Shown piece after piece: positions 8,367 through 16,718 of a stretch of 64,000 bases of DNA. The position numbers were made by a program, and so were the translations under genes. This DNA comes from JAAXIE01 sp965204245. GTDB lineage: Bacteria; Chloroflexota; Dehalococcoidia; Lucifugimonadales; JAAXIE01. The number at the start of each line of letters is the position of its first letter. The first letter of the stretch is position 1. The stretch covers positions 1 through 64,000 of the forward strand of contig CBDBED010000004.1 of the NCBI GenBank assembly GCA_965204245.1. The letters are read 5' to 3'. A model generated the notes under the pieces. The model searched no databases. It saw only the letters and a program-made list of their open reading frames with translations, and was not told the DNA's origin.

Positions 8367-9083
8367 CTACGCCTGGTCGCGACTCCGCCAGAAAGGCGTG
8401 ACCTTCCCCAAGCGGTCCATCACCTCGTTCCGCTCTCCCGCCCTCAACGGCTGCCACCGTGATATGTAATCCCCGTCCAGCATGTGTTTCATGCTCTCCA
8501 CGCTGAACATCTCCACCCAGTTGGCCAGTGGCATCATCCCCTCTGCCGAAGCCGGGTTGAAGTGAGGCCAGCTGCGCGCGTGCTCTTCCGACCAGAAGAG
8601 GAGCATCTGCCCTCAAGCCCGCGCCCAGTTGTGGTGCCTCGCCCCCCATGGAGTGTTCGTATGACCTACTATGGTCGATGGCTCGGCCGAGAGTATCTCC
8701 CCGTCCCTTTGCTCAATGACGATTATCTCGTTGCTAGATAGGCAGGGAGTCTCAATGTGGATGGTCTTGCCGGGGAAGAGCCAGCAAACTGCCAGCGACT
8801 CAAACCCTCATTGCGCAAACCATCGTTGTTCCCCGTCAATCGTGATTTTGTGCGGAGTGGGAATGTTCGAGAAGGGCGGGAAGGACGCAATCCAGTCCGT
8901 ATCCGGGTGCAGCCACACCGGAAAGTCCGTATCGCACAGATCATACAGCAGGCGCCGCCCCTCCTCGGGGCCGCATCCAAGCTCCCGCGCCAACTCCGTA
9001 TAGTGCAGGGCCACGCCGGTATCCACCAAGCTGCGCATGATCAGGTCGAATACCCGGTCCAAAGTCTGAGGGTCGGCCGCCAT
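8367..9083 (-). CDS. MerB-like (alkylmercury lyase family) protein with two in-frame TGA codons (candidate selenoprotein)
   Basis: One frame from ATG 9083 to TAG 8369-8367 encodes 238 residues with two TGA codons: codon 92 (8810-8808, context RWFAQ-U-GFESLAVC) and codon 157 (8615-8613, context NWARA-U-GQMLLFWSEEH). The family match rests on an N-terminal winged-helix-like part, WLFPGKTIHIETPCL and LFWSEEHARSW. In MerB the matching blocks read YAWCALDTL and SFCCHVHFF, the second holding catalytic Cys159, so both TGAs sit at or next to cysteine positions. Cys114 matches the block holding Cys96. Each TGA is followed by a hairpin. GGAGGT 5 bases before the ATG supports translation. It lies 84 bases after a thioredoxin reductase gene on the same strand. 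Confidence 0.75.
8583..8600 (-). promoter_or_regulatory. SECIS-like hairpin after the second TGA of the MerB-like gene
   Basis: Minus strand CTCTTC-TGGTCG-GAAGAG: six perfect pairs, loop UGGUCG with GGUC inside, recalling the GGUC apical loop of the E. coli fdhF SECIS. The loop starts 19 bases after the TGA at 8615-8613. Confidence 0.55.
8780..8796 (-). promoter_or_regulatory. SECIS-like hairpin after the first TGA of the MerB-like gene
   Basis: Minus strand GCTGGCA-GTT-TGCTGGC: seven pairs including two G-U, loop GUU. The loop starts 19 bases after the TGA at 8810-8808. Confidence 0.45.
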
Positions 9084-9167
9084 CGCTTACCTCCAGCGCC
9101 ATCTCTTTCCCAGTAGAGGAGTATCCCGCAGGATATTTCGTGCTTGCCCCGGATTCGGTGGATCCGC

Positions 9168-10106
9168 CTAGCGCCGGCTCCACTGTGCCCCGGAGATGTA
9201 CCGGTAGGCCGCTATCGCCGCCGTGGCTCCGTCCCCCGCCGACGATATCAACTGCGCCGCCGAGTTCTGCCGGATGTCCCCCGCGGCAAAAATGCCCTGC
9301 CTCGACGTCTGCATCCAGGCATCCACCTCAATATGCCCCGCCCGGTCAGTCCTCACCACATCCTTCGCTATCGAGGAATTGGGCTCGAGTCCAATGTTGA
9401 TGAACACCCCTGCCAAGTCCACCTCGTTGACCAGACGGGTGACCACGTTCCTCACTTGAACGCTCGTGACGGTATTGGTGCCCAGTATCTCCCGCACCTC
9501 CGTGTTCCAAACCGTCTCGATCTTGGGGTTGGTTCTCACCCGGTCCTGCAGTGTCTGCTGCGCCCGCAGCTTGTCGCGCCTGTGGAACAATATCACCCGC
9601 TCCACATACCGGGTAAGCGTCAGTGCCTCATCCGCAGCCGTATCCCCGCCGCCCACAACCCCCACCACCGTGCCCCCGAACAACGGGCCGTCGCAGGTGG
9701 CGCAATGAGAGACCCCGTTCCCCGTATACGCATCCTCCCCCGGAATTCCCAGCTTCCTCATGCTGGAACCAGAGGCCACGATAACCGCCTTGGCCACCAC
9801 CTCCCCGTCGTCCGTGGAGACCGTGCGGTGGTCGGCGGAGAGCCCCACCCGGCTGGCCTCCGCCAGCTTCATGGTCGCCCCCGACCTCATCGCGTGCTCC
9901 TGCAGCAGAGGCCCGAACTCCGCTCCAGGAATGCCGTTTGGCAACCCCGGAAAGTTCTCGATGCGCTCCGCGTTCATCACCTGGGCCCCGCCCATCATCT
10001 TCTCGACGATGACCGTCCTCATCCCGTAGCGGGAGGAGTATATGCCGGCAGTCAAGCCCGCCGCCCCTCCGCCAACTATTGCAACGTCATAGTCCTGCGC
10101 CGCCAT
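9168..10106 (-). CDS. trxB: Thioredoxin reductase-like FAD/NAD(P)H oxidoreductase
   Basis: A 312-residue low-molecular-weight thioredoxin reductase: FAD-binding VAIVGGGAAGLTAG (8-21), redox-active HCATCDGP with Cys135 and Cys138, NADPH-binding VGVVGGGDTAADEALTLT and the C-terminal GIFAAGDIRQ. Expected to pass electrons from NADPH to thioredoxin or a similar thiol protein in the cytoplasm. The ATG at 10106 follows GGAGGGAG closely. The MerB-like gene is 84 bases downstream on the same strand, so the two may form a thiol/selenol redox operon (inference). Confidence 0.88.
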   Translation of the reverse strand: MAAQDYDVAIVGGGAAGLTAGIYSSRYGMRTVIVEKMMGGAQVMNAERIENFPGLPNGIPGAEFGPLLQEHAMRSGATMKLAEASRVGLSADHRTVSTDDGEVVAKAVIVASGSSMRKLGIPGEDAYTGNGVSHCATCDGPLFGGTVVGVVGGGDTAADEALTLTRYVERVILFHRRDKLRAQQTLQDRVRTNPKIETVWNTEVREILGTNTVTSVQVRNVVTRLVNEVDLAGVFINIGLEPNSSIAKDVVRTDRAGHIEVDAWMQTSRQGIFAAGDIRQNSAAQLISSAGDGATAAIAAYRYISGAQWSRR

Positions 10107-10366
10107 TCTCCCTCCCCTTCGTTCTCAGGCCCTTCATCCTTAGCCAAGAACATTTTGTCAACTAGACCCGATTGGTTGGACTATATTGAAGCCGTTTTTT
10201 GAGTGTCAAGACGTTTCCGTGCGAGGCTTGACCCGTTGTCGCGCCACACACCGCAATCCGTCCGCCCCAGCATTTGCAGCCGCTATGTCCGCGCCGTACA
10301 ATGGCCCCGCTCCCGGTTCTCGCTGGGACGTTCCCCCCAAGTGTCGATTATCAAGACGGGGTGTAG

Positions 10367-11245
10367 ATGAAAGCCGAGTTAATGCATACCGTCAGTTCCG
10401 ACGGCATCCGGCTGGACGGGGCCTACTTCCGGGCATCCGTTCCCGCCCCTGCCAACGCTCCCGTCGACGCTTGGCTCCTCATCCACGGCTCCGGCGGCCG
10501 CTTCGCCCAACCCATCCTACTTCACTTCGCTCAGAAACTTCAGGACCACGGCTACCCCTGCCTCTCCATCAACACCGCAGGCCACGATTCCGTCTGGGTC
10601 GGCGAATCAGGCCCCCAAGGCAACGCCTTCGAAATCGTCGACCGCTGCCGCTACGACATCCGCGCCGGTATCGACTGGCTGGAAAACCGCGGTCACCCCC
10701 GCATCGGCCTCTTGGGCCGCAGCCTGGGCGCAGTCAAGGTCGCTTACTACGCAGCCTCCGAAGATGACCCCCGCGTCACCGCCCTCATCTCCGCCTCCCC
10801 CGTCCGCCTCTCCCACTCCTACTTCGCTTCCTGCGACAACGCCGAGGAGTTCCTCCAGACCTACGACGCCTTCCAGAAACTCGTCGACGAAGGCAAGCCC
10901 GAGGAATTGGTCCATGTCCGCTTCCCCATCAACAACATGTTCAGCGCCGCCTCCTACGTGGACATGTACCACCCCGACGAGCGCTATAACGTCGCTCGTC
11001 TCGCCCACAAGATACAAGTCCCCCTGCTCTGCTTGAGCGGTGAGCGCGAGGTCCACCCCCGCCTAACAGGATTCGCCCGCGAGCTTAAAGAAGCAGCAGT
11101 TAACAGCCCGTCCACCCACTGGGCCGAGGTCGACAAGGCCGACCACACCCATGCTGGTCGCTTTGAAGAAGCGGCCGAATTCATGATTGAATGGCTCGAC
11201 GGCCTGCGCTCCCACGCCAGCCTGCAGCCCACAGCCGGAGATTAG
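10367..11245 (+). CDS. Alpha/beta hydrolase (DUF1749-like)
   Basis: A 292-residue alpha/beta hydrolase with oxyanion-type LLIHGSGGRF, nucleophile-elbow GLLGRSLGAVKVAYYAA and C-terminal EVDKADHTHAGR carrying the likely catalytic histidine. The elbow GRSLG puts serine at the nucleophile position. Substrate unknown. The start at 10367 aligns with the start of the tandem paralogue downstream (MKAELMHT versus MEVDLVHT). The paralogue begins 45 bases after this gene ends. Confidence 0.82.
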   Translation: MKAELMHTVSSDGIRLDGAYFRASVPAPANAPVDAWLLIHGSGGRFAQPILLHFAQKLQDHGYPCLSINTAGHDSVWVGESGPQGNAFEIVDRCRYDIRAGIDWLENRGHPRIGLLGRSLGAVKVAYYAASEDDPRVTALISASPVRLSHSYFASCDNAEEFLQTYDAFQKLVDEGKPEELVHVRFPINNMFSAASYVDMYHPDERYNVARLAHKIQVPLLCLSGEREVHPRLTGFARELKEAAVNSPSTHWAEVDKADHTHAGRFEEAAEFMIEWLDGLRSHASLQPTAGD

Positions 11246-11289
11246 GCAGCCAACCCAGCAAGAAATGCCCCAAAAGAACGGAGAAGCGC

Positions 11290-12231
11290 ATGGAAGTAGA
11301 CCTAGTCCACACCACTACCAGCGACCACTTCCGGCTAGGCGGCATCTGGCTCGAACCCCCAGTCCAGCCAGACCCGGCCCGCGTCGCCGATGCGCTCCTT
11401 CTGATTCACGGTGTGGGCGGCAACTTCTATCAGCCCATGCTCATGGAGTTGGCCCAGCGCCTCAACGAAGGCGGCTACGGCGTCGCCTGCTTCGACAACA
11501 CTGGCCACGACGCCCTCTGGGCCAGGAATCCCGAGTCCGACATGTGCTGCTGGCGTGGTTGACCCAGTTGCCCCGTGCGCCAGTATGGCGCCACCGTCGA
11601 AGACGTGGACTGGTGTCGCACCGACATCAAGGCATGTATCGGCTGGCTGGAACAGCGGGGCTACTCCCGTATCGCCCTCGTCGGCCACAGCCTTGGAGGC
11701 GTGAAGAGCGTCTATTACCAGTACAAAGCCGCCGACCCCCGCGTCGTCGCCTTGGTCTCCCTCTCCGCCCCCCGCCTCTCCTACACCTATCTCTCCGAGT
11801 CCGAGTCCGGCGAAGACTTCTTGACCTACTACGAGCAGGCCGACGCTCTCGTCAAAGACCGCCGCCCCGGTACCCTGATGGACGTCAAGTTCCCCGTCGA
11901 CCACATCTTCAGCGCCGCCAACTTCATCGGCAAGATGGGCCCCAAGGAAAAATACGACATCATGGCCCTAGCCGACGGCATACAGGTCCCCCTGCTTGCT
12001 TTGGGCGGCAGTCGCGAACGTCGCGCTCATCTCCGTGATGTGGCCCAGCCCTTCGTCGAAGCCGCCGTCAACAGCCCCCAACGCGAGGCCCACATCATCG
12101 AGGATGCCAACCACTTCTACCGTGGCAAGATCGAGGAAGCCAGCGACGTAATCCTGCGCTGGCTGGGACAACTGGAACCCGCACCAGTTGTAGTCGAAGA
12201 GGAAGAAGAACAGGCCCAGCCCGCAGGCTAA
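11290..12231 (+). CDS. Alpha/beta hydrolase paralogue with an in-frame TGA
   Basis: A tandem paralogue of the gene at 10367, about 313 codons, with LLIHGVGGNF, nucleophile-elbow VGHSLGGVKSVYY and IIEDANHFYRG. The frame is interrupted once by TGA at 11560-11562 (codon 91) in the context DMCCWRG-U-PSCPV, inside an insertion of roughly 15 residues that the paralogue lacks. The frame is otherwise intact and third positions stay G/C rich around the TGA. A 6-bp hairpin follows. Selenocysteine is possible because of the surrounding cysteines, but a pair of compensating frameshifts or simple inactivation is at least as likely. GGAG precedes the ATG at 11290. Confidence 0.65.
11577..11591 (+). promoter_or_regulatory. 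SECIS-like hairpin after the TGA of the second hydrolase
   Basis: GCGCCA-GTA-TGGCGC: six perfect pairs, extendable by two more past a bulged C. The loop GUA begins 20 bases after the 11560-11562 TGA. Confidence 0.35.
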
Positions 12232-12237
12232 CCTAAG

Positions 12238-13632
12238 CTAGCCAACCCGCGCCGCCGGTGCCGTAGGAGTCTCCCGCGGCTTGGCCCCCGTGTTCGGCAC
12301 TATGAACGACACCAGCGTCCCCACCGCGAAGCTCCCAGCCCCGAAATAGAACACGCCATCCCAGTTCCACCCCGCCAGTACGCCCGCCATAAGCGACGCC
12401 CCGAAGCCCACGAACGTCCCCAGCCCCCACATCAGACCCACCGCGCTCCCTTCCAGCCCGTATTCCGCCGCCAAGTCCATCGCCGCCGCCTGCGTCAGCG
12501 AGTTGATTGAGAAAAGAAACGCCCCGAACAACGCCACCGCCCCCGTGAACCCGATCCCCTCTCCCGCAGCCACCATCCACAACGGCGGTATCACCGACGC
12601 CGCCATCACGAAAACGATTACCGGCTTGCGCCCCATCCGGTCCGACATCGCCCCCAGCACCGGGCTCGCAACAATGGCAAGGGCTGTGAACAGCGCCACA
12701 TGGAAGGCTATCTCCCCCGTGCCCATGCCGATTTCATCCTTCAGGTACAGCGGAATTCCTAGCAATAGCGCCCGGTCTCCCACCCCCCGGATGGCATTCA
12801 CCGTTATCAGGCTCAGCATCCCGCCACTGCGCACTGCGTGCAGCAGAGGCACTCCCTTCCGCTTCAGGTTGAACCGGAACGACCGCAGTCGCCGGTCCGG
12901 CAGCGGTCCCCCCACGTTGCGCATAAACACGAAAATCAGCACCGCTATGACCGCGATCACCGGCACTCCCGCCATCACCACTCCCTGCCAGTTCAGTGCC
13001 AGCAGCATCCCCCACACGATTATCGGCGCCACCGCCTCCCCGACATTCCCCGTGGAACGGTGCAGCCCCATGAACAGCCCCCGCCTGTGGGGATACATCA
13101 ACGACAGCAGCGCCATCGCCGGAGGGTGCCACAGGGCGCTCCCCGCCGATGCCACCATGATTGACACCAGAATCACGTAATAAGTCGTCGACAGCCCCAC
13201 CAGCAGGTACCCGACCCCCATCAGGGCCATCGCCATCCACAGCACATGCCCCATCCGGTGCTGGAACATGTCCACCAAGAACCCGGTGGACATCGCCATC
13301 GACCCCGCTGCCAGCGAGCGCACCCCATCCAGCATGAAAGTCTGGAAAGGTGGCAGCCCCAAGGCCTCATGTATCTCCGTCAGCAGCACCAAGAACCCAC
13401 GCGCATAGATATGCTCTATCGTGTGGGACCCAATGATGCCCCCCGCTATCACCGGATGCGGGCCAGGCCCAGCAGCCGCCGACCCCGGCCGCGCACCCCT
13501 CCCAGCAGGCACAGCCTGTCCTACCAAGAAAACCTCGAACCGTGGGTGGAAACGTGTATAGAGGCGGGTGTGGGCGAGTGGCGTTGCATTGGCAAGATTA
13601 TATCTGGTGAACCCGAATACGGAAAGCGGCAC
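12238..13632 (-). CDS. MFS transporter
   Basis: A major facilitator superfamily permease with about 12 hydrophobic segments and MFS loop motifs such as HRRGLFMGLHRSTGNVGEA and GAMSDRMGRKPVIVF between helices. Substrate unknown. The open frame reaches 13632 but the first 60 or so residues are hydrophilic, proline-rich and unlike the family; a GTG nearer 13460 (VIAGGIIGSHTIEHIYARG) is a likelier start. It converges with the hydrolase gene, leaving 6 bases between them. Confidence 0.8.
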   Translation of the reverse strand: MPLSVFGFTRYNLANATPLAHTRLYTRFHPRFEVFLVGQAVPAGRGARPGSAAAGPGPHPVIAGGIIGSHTIEHIYARGFLVLLTEIHEALGLPPFQTFMLDGVRSLAAGSMAMSTGFLVDMFQHRMGHVLWMAMALMGVGYLLVGLSTTYYVILVSIMVASAGSALWHPPAMALLSLMYPHRRGLFMGLHRSTGNVGEAVAPIIVWGMLLALNWQGVVMAGVPVIAVIAVLIFVFMRNVGGPLPDRRLRSFRFNLKRKGVPLLHAVRSGGMLSLITVNAIRGVGDRALLLGIPLYLKDEIGMGTGEIAFHVALFTALAIVASPVLGAMSDRMGRKPVIVFVMAASVIPPLWMVAAGEGIGFTGAVALFGAFLFSINSLTQAAAMDLAAEYGLEGSAVGLMWGLGTFVGFGASLMAGVLAGWNWDGVFYFGAGSFAVGTLVSFIVPNTGAKPRETPTAPAARVG

Positions 13633-13641
13633 CTATTACAT

Positions 13642-14754
13642 CTATGAGGGTGCTCGTACGAATCGGAGCACTGTCCCGTCAGGGAAAGTGCTGGGCCTCT
13701 TACGAGTTCCCTCACGAACTGACAACAGGCCCATCTCTTCCATCGGCCTCAAAGTCTTGACCTTCAGGTGCCCGGAGTGGAAGTCGGTTCGATCCGACTC
13801 CGCGAACCTAATGACTTCTTCAATCCTCACCCAATCTCGATCGGCGAACTCACTGTAGAGGTCCTTCATAAATACAGAGTAATCAACAAATTCATCCCCA
13901 AACGCGAGCTGACCACTTCGTCCACCCCAAAACCGATAATCTCCGAAAGGGGCTACCTTCCATATCGCCTGTTTCATTTTGTCACAGCCCTTGGTGTCCC
14001 CGGTTCCAAAGAAGATTGCGTACACGAGCCTCTGTCCCTCGTATAGCTCAAAGTGAAGCACCTGCTTGGCGCCCGACACCTTAAGTTGTTGCTTATACAG
14101 GTCGAACAGGAAAATCTGCCTTTCTATCGTGCCAGTGATTTCGAATGCTTTTTGCCAGTCTTCACAACCGAACAACTTGGTGAGGTGAGGTGCGAAATGT
14201 GGATGCTCCAGAAACCTGTTTATGGCGTCGTACATCACCGACACATACACTTCAGACTTTGGGTTGGCCAAGATACGCGCGATCGTTGCCATTGGAGTAT
14301 CAGAGACCCCGAAAGGATCAATCATGACGAAAGCGGGAGCTAACGAAACCCGTTGTTCGTCAAGGCGGTCCAGCACCTCGTTCAGGGTCTCATCGAATGT
14401 GCCAGGGATTACTCGGTATCGACAAAGCGGCGGACCCTCTGGGAACGCTGTCTCAAGCAACTGCTGCAAGTGCTCTGCTCTATCGACACGCTCCTCAATA
14501 AACAGATAAAGGATATCCGCGGTGATCCGATCCCTAGCGCTGTGCTCAGTCAATGCCCTCATTGCGATCATTGGCGAACCGTGCTCGCCCCCCAAATATT
14601 CCCCAGGACCTGCAAAGGCATCGATGAACAAGACGCGGCCATTCCATCGCGTCATAATGGGTAGCCATGCTTTCATGTACTCTCGGAGGACGAGATGCTT
14701 GCCACGAGTATGTGCCTCAAGGGGCCAGATAGTAGGGCTAGGAGGCATACCCAT
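13642..14754 (-). CDS. Three-Cys-motif partner protein TcmP
   Basis: A 370-residue protein matching the TcmP family: LEAHTRGKHLVLREYMKAWLPIM, LFIDAFAGPGEY (methyltransferase-like glycine motif), FVMIDPFGVSDTPM and KMKQAIWKVAPFGDYRFWGG. The family always travels with a three-cysteine-motif protein of the Gp37/Gp68 type, here encoded just upstream with a 17-base overlap. The Rossmann-like motif suggests a methyltransferase, but no activity is established. Its base composition is less GC-rich than the neighbours, which suggests transfer. Confidence 0.85.
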   Translation of the reverse strand: MGMPPSPTIWPLEAHTRGKHLVLREYMKAWLPIMTRWNGRVLFIDAFAGPGEYLGGEHGSPMIAMRALTEHSARDRITADILYLFIEERVDRAEHLQQLLETAFPEGPPLCRYRVIPGTFDETLNEVLDRLDEQRVSLAPAFVMIDPFGVSDTPMATIARILANPKSEVYVSVMYDAINRFLEHPHFAPHLTKLFGCEDWQKAFEITGTIERQIFLFDLYKQQLKVSGAKQVLHFELYEGQRLVYAIFFGTGDTKGCDKMKQAIWKVAPFGDYRFWGGRSGQLAFGDEFVDYSVFMKDLYSEFADRDWVRIEEVIRFAESDRTDFHSGHLKVKTLRPMEEMGLLSVREGTRKRPSTFPDGTVLRFVRAPS

Positions 14755-15505
14755 TAACCTCCTGCGGGTATTGGCTCCACTTTAGGCCATCCAACACCGC
14801 CTCCTCCCCACTCCGCTTCCCGCGGCTCCCCCCAAGCTGCTTCAGAAAAAACGACACCCCCGACGCCACACACTGGTCCCGAATCCCCCTCGCCCAATCC
14901 AACTCCATCGGCCTCGCCCCTCGCCCGCTCTCCCCACCAACTATGACCCACTTCAGCGTACCGTCTTCCAGCCAAGGCGAGATGTCCACGCTTTCTAGCA
15001 GCGGTTCCGCAGACACAAAGCGTATGTGTGCGGGTACTTTCTTTAATACCGAGAGCCGCGGAGCATACTTTCGACTCTCAACCGACGTCCCTATCCACAC
15101 ATTGGCAGGCCATTCGCCCAGTAACGCCCTGCCTTCCTGCTCCCACCAGCCCACCGCCCGCCCCGGACGCTTGGTAAGCACTTGGAAGATGTGGCCCTGC
15201 TTGGCGGATGCTTCCTGCATCACCTCGAACACATTCGAGATAAAGTCGAAGGGCACCCGCGGATGAAACAAGTCGCTCATGCTGTTCACGAACACCCGCT
15301 TCGGCCTTCTCCAACTCAAAGGTAGACCCAAGCGTTCCGGCAGCAGTCGAACATCGCCCGGCGCAGTCTCATAACCTGGGACCCCCATCCCCTTGAGCCG
15401 AGGGTACAACGCATACATGTAACATCGGTCGCACCCCGGCGACACCCGCGTACACCCCGTCACCGGGTTCCAAGTCTCGTCCGTCCAGTCAATCGCCGAA
15501 GCCAT
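14738..15505 (-). CDS. DUF5131 / Gp37-Gp68 family three-Cys-motif protein
   Basis: A 255-residue protein with the family N-terminus IDWTDETWNPVTGCTRVSPGCDRCY, whose three cysteines (C18, C25, C28) define the motif and resemble a radical-SAM cluster site. Further family blocks are RVFVNSMSDLFHP, FQVLTKRPGRA, PANVWIGTSVE and WVIVGGESGRGARPM. It forms a conserved pair with TcmP, which overlaps its 3' end. Known in phages and in mobile regions; function unproven. Confidence 0.88.
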   Translation of the reverse strand: MASAIDWTDETWNPVTGCTRVSPGCDRCYMYALYPRLKGMGVPGYETAPGDVRLLPERLGLPLSWRRPKRVFVNSMSDLFHPRVPFDFISNVFEVMQEASAKQGHIFQVLTKRPGRAVGWWEQEGRALLGEWPANVWIGTSVESRKYAPRLSVLKKVPAHIRFVSAEPLLESVDISPWLEDGTLKWVIVGGESGRGARPMELDWARGIRDQCVASGVSFFLKQLGGSRGKRSGEEAVLDGLKWSQYPQEVNGYAS

Positions 15506-15650
15506 CTCTCGCCCCTACCTTTGCTAGCCCCACCCTATCAAATGAGAGCGCGGCTTCTGCTAGCTACAACATTATCCGGCTCTCGCCGGTTCCTCCGTCA
15601 ACAGCAAAATGTCATGGTGGGATCCCGACCAAGCTCACTCCATTACTGAT

Positions 15651-15743
15651 TCCGTTCGCCCTGAGCAGAGTGGTGCGGTCAACACAGCCTTCAAGCGACC
15701 AAGCGCGAAGGTTGTGTTGACCGCACTACGACGTCGAAGGGCC
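15651..15743. repeat. Short repeat carrying an inserted 20-bp palindrome
   Basis: The halves CGTTCGCCCTGAGC and GTCGAAGGGCC flank arms 15673-15692 and 15707-15726 around loop AAGCGACCAAGCGC. The arms pair over 20 positions with one G-U. Apart from this repeat and the promoter at 15886, nothing is recognised between 15506 and 15900. Confidence 0.75.
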
Positions 15744-15885
15744 CTTGGGAAGGGGTATGGAACGGGTCATTTACGAGGTGAAAAAGGTGATCGTGGGCCA
15801 GGACCACCTGCCGGAGCTCATAGACACCATCTCAGGTGAAGACAAATCGAATAACACTGGATCAGGACAGGGCACCCAACCCCCC

Positions 15886-15894
15886 TGCTATAAT
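15886..15894 (+). promoter_or_regulatory. Extended -10 promoter of the CcdA-like gene
   Basis: TGCTATAAT, an extended -10 element, ends 6 bases before the ATG at 15901. No good -35 box and no Shine-Dalgarno sequence are visible, so the mRNA is probably leaderless. Confidence 0.6.
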
Positions 15895-15900
15895 TGAACC

Positions 15901-16710
15901 ATGGCACACTCAACCCAAACCCCAACCACCACCTCCGACACCACCGCCCGTCTCCTCCGCGCCCTCCTCATTTCCCTCGCCGTCACAGGCGGCTTCGTCC
16001 TCCTCTTTGGCGCCATCGGCGTTGCCATCACCGCCGGCGCCCAACTCGCAGGCGGCGCCATCGCCTGGATCGGCCTGGTCATCGGCGTCTTCCTCACCCT
16101 CTTGGGAATCTGGCTCCTCCTCGGCAAGAGCAAGCTCTACGTCGGCGTCGCTCAGCGCATGTCCGCCCGCATCAGCCTCTCAGGCAAGAACAAAATCCTC
16201 TCCTTCTTCCTGTTCGGCATCGCCTACGCCCTCGTGTCCCTCAGCTGCACCTTCCCCATCTTCTCCCTTGCCGTCGGACTCAGCCTCACCTCCGGCGACT
16301 ACCTCGACGGCTTGGCCCAGTTCTTGGCCTATTCCTTGGGAATGGGTCTGGTCCTCACGGCCCTCACCCTAGCCATGGCAGTCTTCAAGGGCGCAGTGGT
16401 ACGCAGAGTTCGGGCCGTAATGCCTATAGTGGAACGCGTCAGCCCAGTGCTGGTCACGCTGGCGGGCCTCTTTATCGTCTATTACTGGCTCAGCATCGGA
16501 GGCTTGGGCCCTGAATGGTTGCACATCGGTTGGCTCAACAACATCGTCGAGGGCAGCCTGGGTAGCGCCCAGAACGAGGCCACCAGCGCCGCCAACACCA
16601 TCCCCCTCTACTCACTCGGTGCCGGCATGCTCGCCACCATCAATCCCTGCGGCTTCGCCCTGCTCCCCGCCTACCTCTCCCTCTACCTCTCAGGCGAAGA
16701 CGCTCCCTAG
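15901..16710 (+). CDS. CcdA/DsbD-type membrane protein, circularly permuted
   Basis: A 269-residue membrane protein of the CcdA family, which moves electrons across the membrane through two cysteines. In normal members the first helix holds NPCGFALLPAYLS and the fourth holds SLSCT. Here the protein starts at the family's second helix (ALLISLAVTGGFVLLFG), keeps SLSCTFP (Cys116) and continues through FIVYYWLSIGG. It then ends with the missing first helix, LYSLGAGMLATINPCGF (Cys250), and a TAG 12 codons later. Both redox cysteines remain but the helix order is permuted. The start at 15901 is fixed by the -10 element just upstream. An alternative is fusion of two broken tandem copies. Confidence 0.78.
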   Translation: MAHSTQTPTTTSDTTARLLRALLISLAVTGGFVLLFGAIGVAITAGAQLAGGAIAWIGLVIGVFLTLLGIWLLLGKSKLYVGVAQRMSARISLSGKNKILSFFLFGIAYALVSLSCTFPIFSLAVGLSLTSGDYLDGLAQFLAYSLGMGLVLTALTLAMAVFKGAVVRRVRAVMPIVERVSPVLVTLAGLFIVYYWLSIGGLGPEWLHIGWLNNIVEGSLGSAQNEATSAANTIPLYSLGAGMLATINPCGFALLPAYLSLYLSGEDAP

Positions 16711-16718
16711 TCCCGTCT

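Noticed and set aside
9144..10202. A 352-residue plus-strand ORF
   Set aside because: Arginine/histidine/proline-rich mirror of the thioredoxin reductase gene on the other strand.
5992..12231. UGA read as tryptophan or glycine by code reassignment
   Set aside because: UGA ends many intact genes here, including tight ATGA/GTGA overlaps, and UGG tryptophan codons are used throughout.
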